DNA of 41,303 nucleotides, from the NCBI GenBank assembly GCA_021769965.1, contig JAETRU010000026.1, forward strand, positions 1-41,303, written 5' to 3'. Under the pieces are notes generated by a model. That model did not search any database and was not told the origin of the DNA. It saw nothing but the letters and a program-made list of their open reading frames with translations. The translations under genes were made by a program, and so were the position numbers. This document shows positions 7,286 through 16,873 of the stretch, in pieces (positions within the stretch are counted from its first letter, which is position 1; the number at the start of each line of letters is the position of its first letter). This DNA comes from Eubacterium sp. GTDB lineage: Bacteria; Bacillota; Clostridia; Peptostreptococcales; Anaerovoracaceae.

Positions 7286-9010
7286 TTACATTCTCTCTGG
7301 TGCCTTCATGCCCAGCAGCGCCAGTCCGTTCTTGATAGCTTCTTTCGCTGCCATAACCAGAGCGACTTTGGCGACTTTTTCTTCCTCATTGTCCGTAAGG
7401 ATGTGTTCATCGTGATAGAATCTGTTGAATCCCTGAGCCATATCAACGATATGTCTGGTCACGATAGAAGGCTCATACTTCTCGCCGGCATCCTTAACTA
7501 CGTCAGGGAACTTATATAACAGCTTTGCCAGCTCGTAAGCGCTGTCACTGCACAGATAGCTGCAGTTAAGCCCGTCTGCGGCAGCGGCCTTTGCCACCAC
7601 ATCGTCTCCTGCCTTGCGCAGTACAGACGCGCATCTTGCGTGGGTGTACTGTACATACGGACCGGTCTCGCCGTCGAAGTTTAAGACCTTATCCCACTTG
7701 AAGACATAATCCTTGATTCTGTTATTGGACAGCTCCTGGAAGATGACTGCGCCGATACCGACAGTCTTCGCGGTTTCGTCGATGGCTTCTTCGCTGGCGT
7801 CCGGATTCTTTTCCGCGATGATCTCTCTGGTCTTTTCCACAGCTTTGTTCAGTACGTCTTCCAGGAAGACTACACGGCCGTGTCTGGTGGACATGGTGCC
7901 TTCCTCCAGGCTGACCAGACCGAACGGTACGTGAATGCAGTCCTTTTCCCATTCATAGCCCATCAGCTGCAGGATCTTCTTCCACTGCGCGAAGTGGAGA
8001 TTCTGCTGGGAAGCTACAACGTAGATATTCTTATAGAAATCATAGGTCTCTTTTCTGTAGTTGGCTGCCGCGATATCTCTGGTAATATACAAAGTGGAAC
8101 CGTCAGACTTGGTGATCAGAGCCACGCCAAGGCCGTATTCCTCCAGATTGACGATATGCGCGCCCTGGGACTCTTCCATCAGGCCCTTTTCTTCCAGCTC
8201 GCGGACGAATCTAGGCATCTTGTCAGAGTAGAAGCTCTCACCCGCATAGGAATCGAAAGTGATCCCCAGCATGTCGTAAACCCTGTTAAACTCTTTCAGA
8301 GACTCATCTCTGAACCACTGCCACAGCTCGGTTTCTTCTTTTTCGCCGTGTTCCAGCTTTGTAAAGATCTCTCTCGCCTCATCATCCAGCTCCGGATGTT
8401 CTTCCACCTCTACGTGGAACTTGGTATAGTAGCTGAGCAGCGTCTTGATCGGCTCTCTGATCACGTCTTCTTTGTTGCCCCAGTGTCTGTAAGCGCAGAT
8501 CATCTTTCCGAACTGGGTGCCGTAGTCGCCCAGATGGTTGATCCTGACCACGTCGTAGCCCAAAGCGTCATAGATCTTATAGATAGAATTGCCGATAACG
8601 GTACTTCTGATGTGGCCGATGTGGAACGGCTTCGCGATGTTTGGAGAAGAATACTCTACGATGACCTTCTTTCCTTCTCCCACATTGGATTTACCGAAGT
8701 CATCCTTCTGCTCCAGGACCTCGGCCAGCACGTCGCCGACGAACTCAGCCTTGGAAATGAACATATTTACATAAGCGTTGACCTGCTCTACCTTTTCGAA
8801 CAAAGGGTTTCCGTCAAGGCCTGCCGCGATACCCTTCGCGATGAGAGGCGGCGCCTTGCGCAGGGTCTTTGCCAGCTTGAAGCATGGAAACGCATAGTCA
8901 CCCATCTTCGCGTCCTGCGGCACCTCTACCATTGCCTCAATCTCAGAGGGCTCCAGACCCTCCACCTGCTGCGCGATCAACTTCGCGATCTCTTCCTTAA
9001 AATTTACCAT
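7286..9010 (-). CDS. argS: Arginine--tRNA ligase
   Basis: 574 residues, the normal size for a bacterial class I arginyl-tRNA synthetase, which charges tRNA-Arg in the cytosol using ATP. The N-terminal tRNA D-loop recognition domain (1-100) is followed by the Rossmann catalytic core with the signature HIGH at residues 130-133 (SSPNIAKPFHIGHIRST), the KMSKS counterpart TMSTRHG, and the all-helical DALR anticodon-binding domain at the C-terminus ending in the usual ...APERM. The ATG is preceded by GAAGGAG. It overlaps the end of the DUF523 gene by 14 nt, so it is the last gene of the zapA-mutS2-DUF523-argS run. Confidence 0.96.
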   Translation of the reverse strand: MVNFKEEIAKLIAQQVEGLEPSEIEAMVEVPQDAKMGDYAFPCFKLAKTLRKAPPLIAKGIAAGLDGNPLFEKVEQVNAYVNMFISKAEFVGDVLAEVLEQKDDFGKSNVGEGKKVIVEYSSPNIAKPFHIGHIRSTVIGNSIYKIYDALGYDVVRINHLGDYGTQFGKMICAYRHWGNKEDVIREPIKTLLSYYTKFHVEVEEHPELDDEAREIFTKLEHGEKEETELWQWFRDESLKEFNRVYDMLGITFDSYAGESFYSDKMPRFVRELEEKGLMEESQGAHIVNLEEYGLGVALITKSDGSTLYITRDIAAANYRKETYDFYKNIYVVASQQNLHFAQWKKILQLMGYEWEKDCIHVPFGLVSLEEGTMSTRHGRVVFLEDVLNKAVEKTREIIAEKNPDASEEAIDETAKTVGIGAVIFQELSNNRIKDYVFKWDKVLNFDGETGPYVQYTHARCASVLRKAGDDVVAKAAAADGLNCSYLCSDSAYELAKLLYKFPDVVKDAGEKYEPSIVTRHIVDMAQGFNRFYHDEHILTDNEEEKVAKVALVMAAKEAIKNGLALLGMKAPERM

Positions 9011-9443
9011 CTTTTATCTCCTTCTCTGAAATAACTTTAATACCTCTGTCACGGAGCTTTGCCGCGAAACAGCCCCAGCCGTCTGTCAGGGTTCCGTCAA
9101 AATTCCCGTCGTAGATCTTCCCGCTGCCGCAGGACGGACTGTTCGCCTTCAGTATTGCTCCTTCTATCTCTTCGCCTCTCCGCTGCGCTTCCTGCAGAGC
9201 GGCAAGCAGGGAAATCTCCGCGCCTTTCTCAAATTCGGCCGTCACATCTTTCCCTTCTTTATCTATAATCCTGCCGCAGGTCCGCTCAGCAGGCGGTCTC
9301 GGAACGGGCAGCCCGCTGGCCGCTTCCGGGCAGACCCCGAAGCAGGAATGTGCCGCGCGGAAATCTGCCGCCTCCTGACAGAAATTATTGCCTCCGTTGT
9401 ATTTACAGTCTGCACCAAGCAGACATCTGCTGATCAAGTACAT
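8997..9443 (-). CDS. DUF523 family protein
   Basis: 148 residues from the ATG at 9443, which has GGGAGG 8-9 nt upstream and begins MYLISRCLLG as DUF523 proteins do; an upstream in-frame ATG at 9479 would add 12 unlikely residues. Conserved cysteine motifs are visible: SRCLLGADCKYNGGNN at the start, CPEAASGLPVPRPPAE in the middle and ANSPSCGSGKIYDG near 100. The cysteines suggest metal or cluster binding; the cellular role is unknown. It sits 32 nt after mutS2 and overlaps argS by 14 nt. Confidence 0.85.
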   Translation of the reverse strand: MYLISRCLLGADCKYNGGNNFCQEAADFRAAHSCFGVCPEAASGLPVPRPPAERTCGRIIDKEGKDVTAEFEKGAEISLLAALQEAQRRGEEIEGAILKANSPSCGSGKIYDGNFDGTLTDGWGCFAAKLRDRGIKVISEKEIKDGKF

Positions 9444-9475
9444 GTCCGTATCCTCCCTTCGCGGATCCGCAGTCA

Positions 9476-11854
9476 TCACTCCGTCTTCAGTTTAACGATG
9501 GTGACACCTTCGCCGCCTTCATTATAATTGCCTTTGCGGAAGGATGCAACATGTTTATGACGTTTCATCATATTTCGCAGTCCGTTTTTCAGGATCCCTT
9601 CGCCGCGGCCATGGATCACGGTCACTTCCGAAAGCCCTGCCACATAGGCGTCATCCAGATATTTATCCACATCCATAATGGCGTCGTCCAGATTCTCTCC
9701 CTGCACGTTGATCGTAATGGACACATGCTGGGCTTTCGCCTTGTACAAGCCTCCATATTTCCCGGATTTAGGCTGTTTCTTCTTCTCCGTGCCGTCTACG
9801 ATGATCATCAGATCGCTGACATTGAGATTTGCTTTCATAATGCCGATCTTCACCTGCAGATCTCCCTTCTCATCAGGCAGGGACAGGACCTCGCCGTTCT
9901 GATCCAGGGACAGAACCTTCACTCTGTCGCCGATCTGCAGCTGGGAAGCGTCCACCGGCTGGCTGTTGACCTTCCGGATGATCCGTTCCTGATACTTCTC
10001 TTCGCTTTCCCGAAGCTTCTTCCTGCTGTTATCAAACCGCCTGTTCCGTTCGCCCATGCTCTGAACTTTTGACAGCTGCCGCAGTTCCTTCTGCACCTCG
10101 CCGGCCGTCTCGCGAGCCTCGCGCAGCATAGCTCTGGCTTCCTCTCGGGCGTCGGCTATGATCTTCTCTTTTTTCTTTTCCAGCGCGGCCAGTTCTTTTT
10201 CCATCTCTTCCTGCTTTTTCTTCATGGAAATATTGATCAGAACAGCCTCGTCCCGCTCCTCTTCCGCCTTTTTCTTGTCGGCTTCGATAGCGCTGATGAC
10301 CTCTTCAAACCGGATGTCGCCCCGCTCGATCAGCTGTCCTGCCCGGTCGATCAGGCTCTCCGGCAGCCCCAGCTTTCTGGATATCTCAAAGGCGTTGGAC
10401 TTGCCCGGTATGCCGATGGTCAGCCGGTAAGTCGGGCTCAGGGTCGCCACATCAAATTCCATGGAAGCGTTCTCCACGCCCTCCGTTGAAAGGGCGTACT
10501 TCTTGATCTCGTTATAATGGGTCGTAGCGATGGTGCAGGCGCCCTTCTTGTACAGCGTTTCCAGAATAGATATGGCAAGCGCCGCTCCCTCAGTAGGATC
10601 CGTCCCTGCTCCCAGTTCATCCACCAGCACCAGACTGCGCTCGTCTGCCTCTTCCACGATCCGCACAATGTTTTTCATGTGAGATGAGAAGGTGGACAGA
10701 CTCTGCTCGATACTCTGCTCATCGCCGATATCAGCAAAAACATCTGAAAAGACCGGGATCCGGCTCTGGCTGGACGCCGGAATATGCAGTCCGCTGGCTG
10801 CCATCAGAGACAAAAGTCCCGCTGTCTTCAGGGTCACGGTCTTGCCGCCGGTGTTGGGACCGGTGACCACCAGGGTCCGATACCCCTCCCCGACGCTTAC
10901 ATTGATAGGCACTACCTTCTTCGGATCGATCAAAGGGTGTCTGCCGGACCGTATGTCCAGCCGTCCCTGGTCATTGATCTGAGGTTCTTCCCCGTCCATG
11001 CGCCGGGACAGTTTTCCCTTTGCCATGATATAGTCCAGCTGCAGCAGCAGTTCCTGGTTATTTTTGATGTCGTGGTAACGCTCCGCCACCGCTTCCGACA
11101 GTTCGGTCAGAATGCGGGCGATCTCCGCCTGCTCGGAAAGCTCCAGTTCCCTGAGTTCATTGTTTAGATTGACGATAGCCTGCGGCTCGATGAACAGCGT
11201 CGCTCCGGCCTTTGACTGATCGTGGACAATGCCAGGAAAGTGGGCGCGGTGTTCCTGCTTTACAGGGATCACATATCTGCCGTCGCGGATCGTAACGATG
11301 GCGTCCTGCAGATAGGTCCTGTTCGTCGTCGAGCTGATCATCTGATTCAGCTTATTCCGTATGGCCTCATTCTGCCTGGCCATGGTTCTGCGGATGGACC
11401 GCAGCTCAGGCGACGCGTTGTCGCTCATCTCATCCTCAGACAGGATGCAGCGGTCGATATTCTCTGCCAGCCGGGGCATGACTACCAGCAGTTCCGTCAT
11501 GGAACGGATCAGCGGCAGCTCCGGCAGATCGCTCTTCATAAAGGATACGATCCTGGCCGCAATGGAAAGATTATAGTGGATCTGCAGCAGCTGCTTCATG
11601 GTCAAAGTGCCGCCTTTCCTTGCAAATCCAACGCTTCCGGCGATATCATAGATACCGCCTGTAGGAAGCGCCCCTTTACGCACAATAAGGTCAACCGCCT
11701 CAGTGGTTGACCTTAGTTCCTCTGAAATTACCCGGATATCGGTATAGGGCATCAGCTGCGAGACCATTTCACGGGTCAGTTCGCAGCCTGCCTCTTCTTT
11801 CAAAAGTTCAATTATTTTTTTGTACTCTAACACGTCAAGTGCTTTTTTGTTCAT
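9476..11854 (-). CDS. mutS2: Endonuclease MutS2
   Basis: 792 residues, full length for MutS2. It has the MutS core and clamp without the mismatch-recognition domain, an ABC-type ATPase with Walker A GPNTGGKT (332-339) and Walker B LVLVDELGAGTDP, a long coiled coil (about 515-630) and a C-terminal Smr nuclease domain (about 715-792, VIHGRGEGILKNG). Family members suppress recombination and, in Bacillus subtilis, also act on collided ribosomes. AGAGGAAA precedes the ATG. It follows zapA by 10 nt in the same operon, a pairing I know from other Clostridia and Bacilli. Confidence 0.95.
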   Translation of the reverse strand: MNKKALDVLEYKKIIELLKEEAGCELTREMVSQLMPYTDIRVISEELRSTTEAVDLIVRKGALPTGGIYDIAGSVGFARKGGTLTMKQLLQIHYNLSIAARIVSFMKSDLPELPLIRSMTELLVVMPRLAENIDRCILSEDEMSDNASPELRSIRRTMARQNEAIRNKLNQMISSTTNRTYLQDAIVTIRDGRYVIPVKQEHRAHFPGIVHDQSKAGATLFIEPQAIVNLNNELRELELSEQAEIARILTELSEAVAERYHDIKNNQELLLQLDYIMAKGKLSRRMDGEEPQINDQGRLDIRSGRHPLIDPKKVVPINVSVGEGYRTLVVTGPNTGGKTVTLKTAGLLSLMAASGLHIPASSQSRIPVFSDVFADIGDEQSIEQSLSTFSSHMKNIVRIVEEADERSLVLVDELGAGTDPTEGAALAISILETLYKKGACTIATTHYNEIKKYALSTEGVENASMEFDVATLSPTYRLTIGIPGKSNAFEISRKLGLPESLIDRAGQLIERGDIRFEEVISAIEADKKKAEEERDEAVLINISMKKKQEEMEKELAALEKKKEKIIADAREEARAMLREARETAGEVQKELRQLSKVQSMGERNRRFDNSRKKLRESEEKYQERIIRKVNSQPVDASQLQIGDRVKVLSLDQNGEVLSLPDEKGDLQVKIGIMKANLNVSDLMIIVDGTEKKKQPKSGKYGGLYKAKAQHVSITINVQGENLDDAIMDVDKYLDDAYVAGLSEVTVIHGRGEGILKNGLRNMMKRHKHVASFRKGNYNEGGEGVTIVKLKTE

Positions 11855-11864
11855 GATATTTCCT

Positions 11865-12329
11865 CTAGCTGTTATTCTTCATTTTCTCCAGCTCGCTCTT
11901 CAACTGGATGTTCTCCATCTGCAAATCGAAGAAGGAATTCTCATATTCAGTACATTTAGCCTGCAGCTCCTTAAAACGCTCCTCGCTCTCTTTCTTCTGG
12001 TCCTGCATCTGCGACAGGTTCTCCTTATACTGGGCGAAGTTCTTTTTCGCGTCCTCCCACATCTTGAGATAATACTTAGAGTCATTCTCTAACTTGGTTT
12101 TAGAGATGCGAAGCTGTTCGATCTGGTTCAGGGCATCAAAGTATTCCTCTGCAACATTTATGGCAGTCAGAATACCGATGCTTCCCTGGGCCGCCTCACT
12201 GGCGACCCTGCTGATAAGACGCATCTTATTATCAACGTACTCTGCTATTTTCTGAATTTCTTCTTCGGCCTTATCACCGGCTATCGTATACTCCTGGCCG
12301 TAAATCTTTACAGTTACTCTGCTGTCCAT
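11865..12329 (-). CDS. zapA: Cell division protein ZapA
   Basis: 154 residues. The N-terminal 70 residues (VTVKIYGQEYTIAG ... ILTAINVAEEYFDAL) form the ZapA fold that binds FtsZ and cross-links protofilaments at midcell. The rest is one continuous coiled coil (about 75-150), longer than the roughly 85-110 residues of typical ZapA. GAAAGGTGAG lies before the ATG. It is 157 nt after pheT and 10 nt before mutS2; together with the nearby ftsZ it places an FtsZ partner on the same strand. Confidence 0.88.
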   Translation of the reverse strand: MDSRVTVKIYGQEYTIAGDKAEEEIQKIAEYVDNKMRLISRVASEAAQGSIGILTAINVAEEYFDALNQIEQLRISKTKLENDSKYYLKMWEDAKKNFAQYKENLSQMQDQKKESEERFKELQAKCTEYENSFFDLQMENIQLKSELEKMKNNS

Positions 12330-12344
12330 AATCTCACCTTTCTA

Positions 12345-12486
12345 TCTTCGCCGCCATTCTGCCGGCTCGCATCACCGGGCCTCGGACTCTCGCCGTAGAG
12401 TGCCACGCGCTGAAGCGCTGCACTCCTGACAGGGGTCCTACCTGCGGTTCCTCTTCGCCGCCATCCTGCCGGCTCGCATCACCGGG
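12345..12486 (-). repeat. 35-bp direct repeats flanking a hairpin in the pheT-zapA spacer
   Basis: The 35-bp sequence starting TCTTCGCCGCCAT and ending GCATCACCGGG occurs at 12345-12379 and 12452-12486 with a single difference. The 72 nt between them contain an inverted repeat, GTGC..GCGCT-GA-AGCGC..GCAC (about 12400-12422). The second copy touches the pheT stop codon. The spacer is far more GC-rich than other gaps in the operon. Confidence 0.85.
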
Positions 12487-14934
12487 TTAGGACTCCCTTA
12501 TGATCGCTTTGAATGTTTCTTTCAATGCTTCTACCACGTTGGCGTGTACTGTGTCTACTTCTTCGTCTGTCAGTGTTCTGTCATCGTGTCTGTAGGTCAG
12601 GCTGAATGCGACGCTCTTCTTGTCTTCATCCACCTGCTGGCCTCTGTAAACATCAAAGAGTTTTACGCCCTTCAGCAGCTCGCTGCCGGCCTCTCTGATC
12701 TTCTTTTCCATATCTCCGACCAGTGTATCCTCGTCTACGATCATAGCGATATCTCTGGACGTTGACGGGTACTTCGGCGGCTGATGATACTGAATCTCTC
12801 TGTTCGAAAGTTCCACGATCACATCGAAGAACAGTTCGCTGATGTACGCGCGCGTACCGATTCCGTATCTTTCGCTTACATCCGGATGGACTTCACCCAT
12901 GATGCCCAGTTCGACCTCCTGGCCGTTGGCGTCTCTGGTGATGATCCGCGCGCATCTTCCCGGATGATATACCTTGTAGTCTGATTCAGCTGCGAATTCC
13001 AGATCTTTGATGCCGAGTCTCTCAAGCAGGGTGCAGATGATTCCTTTCAGAGTGAAGAAATCCTCATCCTTTCCGTAAAGACCCAGTGATAAATTATAAG
13101 ATTCAACCGGCAGAGCTTTCGGATCCATCAGATTGTTCATGAACGTCAGGGCGATCTCATAAGCTCTCACTCCGTCGATATTCCTTGCGTAGTTTCTGCC
13201 CAGAACCTCTAACATACCCGGTGTCAGGAGGGTTCTCATAGCCGCGGTCTCTTCTCCCATCGGATTAATGATCTCAACCAGATTTCTTTCCCAGGAGTCC
13301 TCTTCAATGCCGATATTGTCGAGGATCTTCTGGTTGGAGAAGGAATATGTCTGAATTTCGTTGAGTCCCATGCCGCAGAGCAGGTTTCTGGTCATGTCGC
13401 GCAGCTCCCAGCTCTTGGAAACAGTTCCCACGGTATCAGCCTTCGGCAGTGTCATCGGCAGGTTGTCGTAACCGTACAGTCTGGCAACTTCCTCAACGCA
13501 GTCGATCTCTTCCTTCATATCCTGACGTACAGTCGGCGGCGTAACCAGTATCACATCGCCTTCTCCAGCCACCTGCATATCCAAACGTCTGAAGTAGTCT
13601 TCCATTTCCTCTCTCGGAATTTCTGTGCCCAGCACCTTGTTCACCTTGCTGACTCTGCACTGGATCGTCGGCGCAGTCTCAGGATTATGATATACGTCCA
13701 CGCTGCCGTTTAAAACCTTGCCGCAGCCCAGCATTTCAACCAGTTTGCAGACTCTGTCAGCAGCCGCTTCAGCAAGGTTCGGATCCAGTCCTCTTTCGTA
13801 TCTTGCAGAAGCCTCTGTTCTCATATCCAGCTTCTTCATGGAGCGGTGGATGGAATTCTTGTGGAAGCACGCGGACTCTACCAGTACTGTGTTGGTATCG
13901 TCTACGATTTCGGAATTGAGACCGCCCATGATACCCGCGATACCGATCGGTTTTTCGGCGTCGTTGATCATCAGAGTATCGGAATAGATATCTCTTTCCT
14001 GTCCGTCCAGTGTGGTGAACTTATCTCCGGCCTTTGCCACATCGACGATGATCTTGGAACCAGCCACGCTTCTGATATCGAAAGCGTGCAGCGGCTGGCC
14101 GTATTCCATCATGACAAAGTTGGTGATATCTACCATATTGTTGATCGGTCTCATGCCGGCTGCCATCAGTCTCTTCTGCAGCCACCACGGAGACTGTTCG
14201 ATTTTTACGTCTTTGATCACTCTCGCGGTGTAGCGCAGGCAGTTTTCATTTCTGACTTCTACGGAAATGTAATCTGACGCGTTTTCGTCAGTCTTTTCGC
14301 ATTCGTTGTCCGGATAGGTCATCTTTTCCTCAAATACAGCGGCGGCTTCCTTTGCCATACCCAGCATGCACAGGCAGTCCGGACGGTTCGGAGTAATGCA
14401 GAAGTCGATGGCGTAATCGTGCAGGCCAAGTGCTTCTACGAGGTCTTCTCCAAGGTGCTCGTCCCAGTTTCCCGGCAGCATCCAGATACCGTCCTTGGAA
14501 ACGTACGGCGCGATCTTATCTTCGATACCCAGTTCCTGCGGGCCGCACATCATGCCGTTTGACACGACGCCTCGCAGCTTTCCTTTGGTGATCTTCACGC
14601 CGCCTTCCACCTTCGGCTGACCGTGGAGCGGTCCCGGAATATGGCTGTTGTGCTTCGCGATCGGACAATATCCGCCTTCGTAGATATTGGTCGCGCCGGT
14701 CACGATCTGCAGCGGCTCTTCTTCTCCTATATTGATCTGGCAAACTACCAGTTTGTCTGCGTCAGGGTGCTTTTCGATCTTATCGATCCTGCCTACAACT
14801 ACGCCCTCAATGCCGGTACCCAGCTCTTCACAGGTTTCCATATCAGAACCGGACATGATCATGCGGTTGCAGAATTCTTCGATGGGCACGTTGACATCTG
14901 TATAATCTTTTAACCAATTTAATGATACTAACAT
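12487..14934 (-). CDS. pheT: Phenylalanine--tRNA ligase beta subunit
   Basis: 815 residues, full length. The N-terminal EMAP/OB-type tRNA-binding domain spans about 40-150, then the B3/B4 editing domain, which removes mischarged tyrosine, the B5 domain, the catalytic-like core (MRTLLTPGMLEVLGRN near 560) and the C-terminal anticodon-binding FDX-ACB domain (YPSTSRDIAMIVDEDT onward). It works as an alpha2-beta2 enzyme with PheS. GAGGT lies 12 nt before the ATG. It follows pheS by 54 nt. Confidence 0.97.
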   Translation of the reverse strand: MLVSLNWLKDYTDVNVPIEEFCNRMIMSGSDMETCEELGTGIEGVVVGRIDKIEKHPDADKLVVCQINIGEEEPLQIVTGATNIYEGGYCPIAKHNSHIPGPLHGQPKVEGGVKITKGKLRGVVSNGMMCGPQELGIEDKIAPYVSKDGIWMLPGNWDEHLGEDLVEALGLHDYAIDFCITPNRPDCLCMLGMAKEAAAVFEEKMTYPDNECEKTDENASDYISVEVRNENCLRYTARVIKDVKIEQSPWWLQKRLMAAGMRPINNMVDITNFVMMEYGQPLHAFDIRSVAGSKIIVDVAKAGDKFTTLDGQERDIYSDTLMINDAEKPIGIAGIMGGLNSEIVDDTNTVLVESACFHKNSIHRSMKKLDMRTEASARYERGLDPNLAEAAADRVCKLVEMLGCGKVLNGSVDVYHNPETAPTIQCRVSKVNKVLGTEIPREEMEDYFRRLDMQVAGEGDVILVTPPTVRQDMKEEIDCVEEVARLYGYDNLPMTLPKADTVGTVSKSWELRDMTRNLLCGMGLNEIQTYSFSNQKILDNIGIEEDSWERNLVEIINPMGEETAAMRTLLTPGMLEVLGRNYARNIDGVRAYEIALTFMNNLMDPKALPVESYNLSLGLYGKDEDFFTLKGIICTLLERLGIKDLEFAAESDYKVYHPGRCARIITRDANGQEVELGIMGEVHPDVSERYGIGTRAYISELFFDVIVELSNREIQYHQPPKYPSTSRDIAMIVDEDTLVGDMEKKIREAGSELLKGVKLFDVYRGQQVDEDKKSVAFSLTYRHDDRTLTDEEVDTVHANVVEALKETFKAIIRES

Positions 14935-14988
14935 TTTATTTTAACCTCATAATTAAAGTATTTATCAAAGTATTTCTTTTACTGTAAC

Positions 14989-16011
14989 TTATTTGAACTG
15001 CTCGATGAATCTCATGTCGTTTTCATAGAGGAAACGGATGTCATCGATTCCATACTTCAGCATGGCGATTCTCTCTACGCCCATACCTACCGCAAAACCG
15101 GTATACTTTTCTGTATCGATACCGCCTGCCTGATGTACGTGTGGATGGGTCATGCCGCAGCCCAGAATTTCGATCCAGCCGCTGCCTTTGCAGACAGGAC
15201 AGCCCTTGCCGCCGCATTTGAAGCAGGAAACGTCCATTTCCGCGCTCGGCTCAGTGAACGGGAAGTGGCTCGGACGGAATTTTGTTCTGGTCTCAGGTCC
15301 GAAGAGCTGCTTTGCCATATGATCCAGAGATCCCTTCAGATCGCCCATGGTAATGCCCTCGCCGATGACCATCATCTCGATCTGATGGAAGGTCGGAGAG
15401 TGGGTCGCGTCCGGTGTGTCTACACGATAACATCTGCCCGGGATCAGAACCTTATACGGAAGCGCCAGATCGTGCTCCGCTCTGATCTCTGCAGAAGAGG
15501 TATGAGGTCTTAATACCATATCTTCGTTAATGTAGAATGTATCGGTCAGATCTCTCGCCGGATGGTTTTCCGGAGAGTTGAGCGCGTCAAAGGTGTTATA
15601 GACAGTATCCACATCCGGACCTTCATAAACGGAGTAGCCCATGCCCTTGAAAATTTCCACTACTTCGTCGATGACCTGCGTGATCGGATGTTTTACGCCG
15701 TAAACGACCGGTCTGCCCGGCTCCGTTACGTCGATCTTCTCAGCCTTGAATTTTGCTTCTTTTGCCTTTTCTTTTACTTCCTCTGCCTTTTCAGAAAGCA
15801 GCTGCTCAAACTCTGCCTTTACTTTATTGGCAGCCATGCCCAGAGCCTTCTTCTCTTCAGGAGGAAGCTTTCCCATAGAACGAAGGATCTTTGTAAGCTC
15901 GCCCTTCTTTCCGAGGATCTTGACTCTTATTTCTTCTGTATCTGCCAGAGAGGACGCCTTGGCAAGCTGCTCCTTGGCTTCTTCCAGCATTTTCGCTAAT
16001 TTCTCTTGCAT
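14989..16011 (-). CDS. pheS: Phenylalanine--tRNA ligase alpha subunit
   Basis: 340 residues, the usual size. A coiled-coil N-terminus (1-90) that grips the tRNA is followed by the class II catalytic domain: motif 2 region TSSAEIRAEH / RCYRVDTPDATHSPTFHQIE, and motif 3 GFAVGMGVERIAMLKYGI near the C-terminus. A CxxC pair plus CPVCKGSG (about 265-278) may hold a metal ion, as in many bacterial PheS. GAGGT precedes the ATG. No T-box leader is visible in the 24-nt gap to the upstream methyltransferase gene, so expression depends on that transcript or an internal promoter. Confidence 0.97.
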   Translation of the reverse strand: MQEKLAKMLEEAKEQLAKASSLADTEEIRVKILGKKGELTKILRSMGKLPPEEKKALGMAANKVKAEFEQLLSEKAEEVKEKAKEAKFKAEKIDVTEPGRPVVYGVKHPITQVIDEVVEIFKGMGYSVYEGPDVDTVYNTFDALNSPENHPARDLTDTFYINEDMVLRPHTSSAEIRAEHDLALPYKVLIPGRCYRVDTPDATHSPTFHQIEMMVIGEGITMGDLKGSLDHMAKQLFGPETRTKFRPSHFPFTEPSAEMDVSCFKCGGKGCPVCKGSGWIEILGCGMTHPHVHQAGGIDTEKYTGFAVGMGVERIAMLKYGIDDIRFLYENDMRFIEQFK

Positions 16012-16035
16012 CTGTTTCTACCTCACATAAAAAAT

Positions 16036-16815
16036 TTACATATTGTTTTGTTTCACTCTTTCAGCCTCGTACATCAGTATGCCCGCGGCCACAGAAGCGT
16101 TCAGAGATTCCAGACTGCCCTCCATCGGAATCCTGACTTTGACGTCGGCCATCTCCATAAGTTCCCGGCTGACTCCGCTGCCCTCGTTGCCTATAACCAG
16201 AGCCACGCTGCGGGAAAGATCCGCGTCAAAGTATAAAGTGTCGGTATCCAGACTGGTCACCACCAGCTTCTTACCCAAGCCGGCTGCCAGACTCATAAGC
16301 TCCCTATTATCCTCGACATGGACAATAGGGATCCTAAAGACAGATCCCGCCGCCGCCCGTATGGTCTTCGGCGAATAAATATCCGCTGTGCCCTTCACCG
16401 CGATGACGGCAGCATATCCGGCTCCCTCGGCAGTCCGGATGATCGTGCCGATGTTGCCGGGATCCTGCAATCTATCTAAAACAACAAAGTTGCTGTTTTG
16501 ACCTGTTTCTGCCCGAAGTTTCTCTATGGACCAGACATGTTTCCGCACTACGGCGATGACGCCCTGGCTGGTCTCGGTCTGTGCCAGACGATCAAAGAGT
16601 TTTCCGTCCATCACGTAGGTATCTGCCTCAGGCAGGCCCGCAGGCGATACGCCTTCCCGCAGTACCATGCAGCACAGATCCCCGCGGGGCACCTCCTGCA
16701 TCAGGTTAAAGCCCTCGATCAGGTAAAGTCCCTCTCTGTCTCTGTATTTCTTCTGAGAAAGCTTCTGACATTCCTTGAATATTCTGTTGTCTTTGGAATG
16801 AATTTCTCTAATCAT
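16036..16815 (-). CDS. TrmH/SpoU family RNA 2'-O-methyltransferase
   Basis: 259 residues from ATG 16815. An N-terminal substrate-binding domain (KECQKLSQKKYRDREGLYLIEG) precedes a trefoil-knot SPOUT domain with the three motifs: VVLDRLQDPGNIGTIIRTAEGAG, VALVIGNEGSGVSRELM and VRIPMEGSLESLNASVAAGI. It should methylate a ribose in rRNA or tRNA; the target is not readable. The longer frame to 16860 is rejected because its first 15 codons lie in the ftsZ terminator. No good Shine-Dalgarno precedes 16815. Finding this gene directly upstream of pheS is common in Firmicutes. Confidence 0.85.
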   Translation of the reverse strand: MIREIHSKDNRIFKECQKLSQKKYRDREGLYLIEGFNLMQEVPRGDLCCMVLREGVSPAGLPEADTYVMDGKLFDRLAQTETSQGVIAVVRKHVWSIEKLRAETGQNSNFVVLDRLQDPGNIGTIIRTAEGAGYAAVIAVKGTADIYSPKTIRAAAGSVFRIPIVHVEDNRELMSLAAGLGKKLVVTSLDTDTLYFDADLSRSVALVIGNEGSGVSRELMEMADVKVRIPMEGSLESLNASVAAGILMYEAERVKQNNM

Positions 16816-16827
16816 ACTAATTACACG

Positions 16828-16857
16828 AAAAAGCCGGTCACCAAAATGCCGGCTTTT
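16828..16857 (-). terminator. Terminator after ftsZ
   Basis: On the minus strand AAAAGCCGG (16857-16849), an 11-nt loop and CCGGCTTTT (16837-16829) with a T run to 16828. It begins 16 nt after the ftsZ stop and closes the cell-division transcript. Confidence 0.88.
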
Positions 16858-16873
16858 CAACGAAGCGATCGGT

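Noticed and set aside
14935-16035. T-box leader for pheST or argS
   Set aside because: Gaps before pheS (24 nt), pheT (54 nt) and argS (overlap) are too short, and no T-box core TGGNACCGCG-like sequence was seen.
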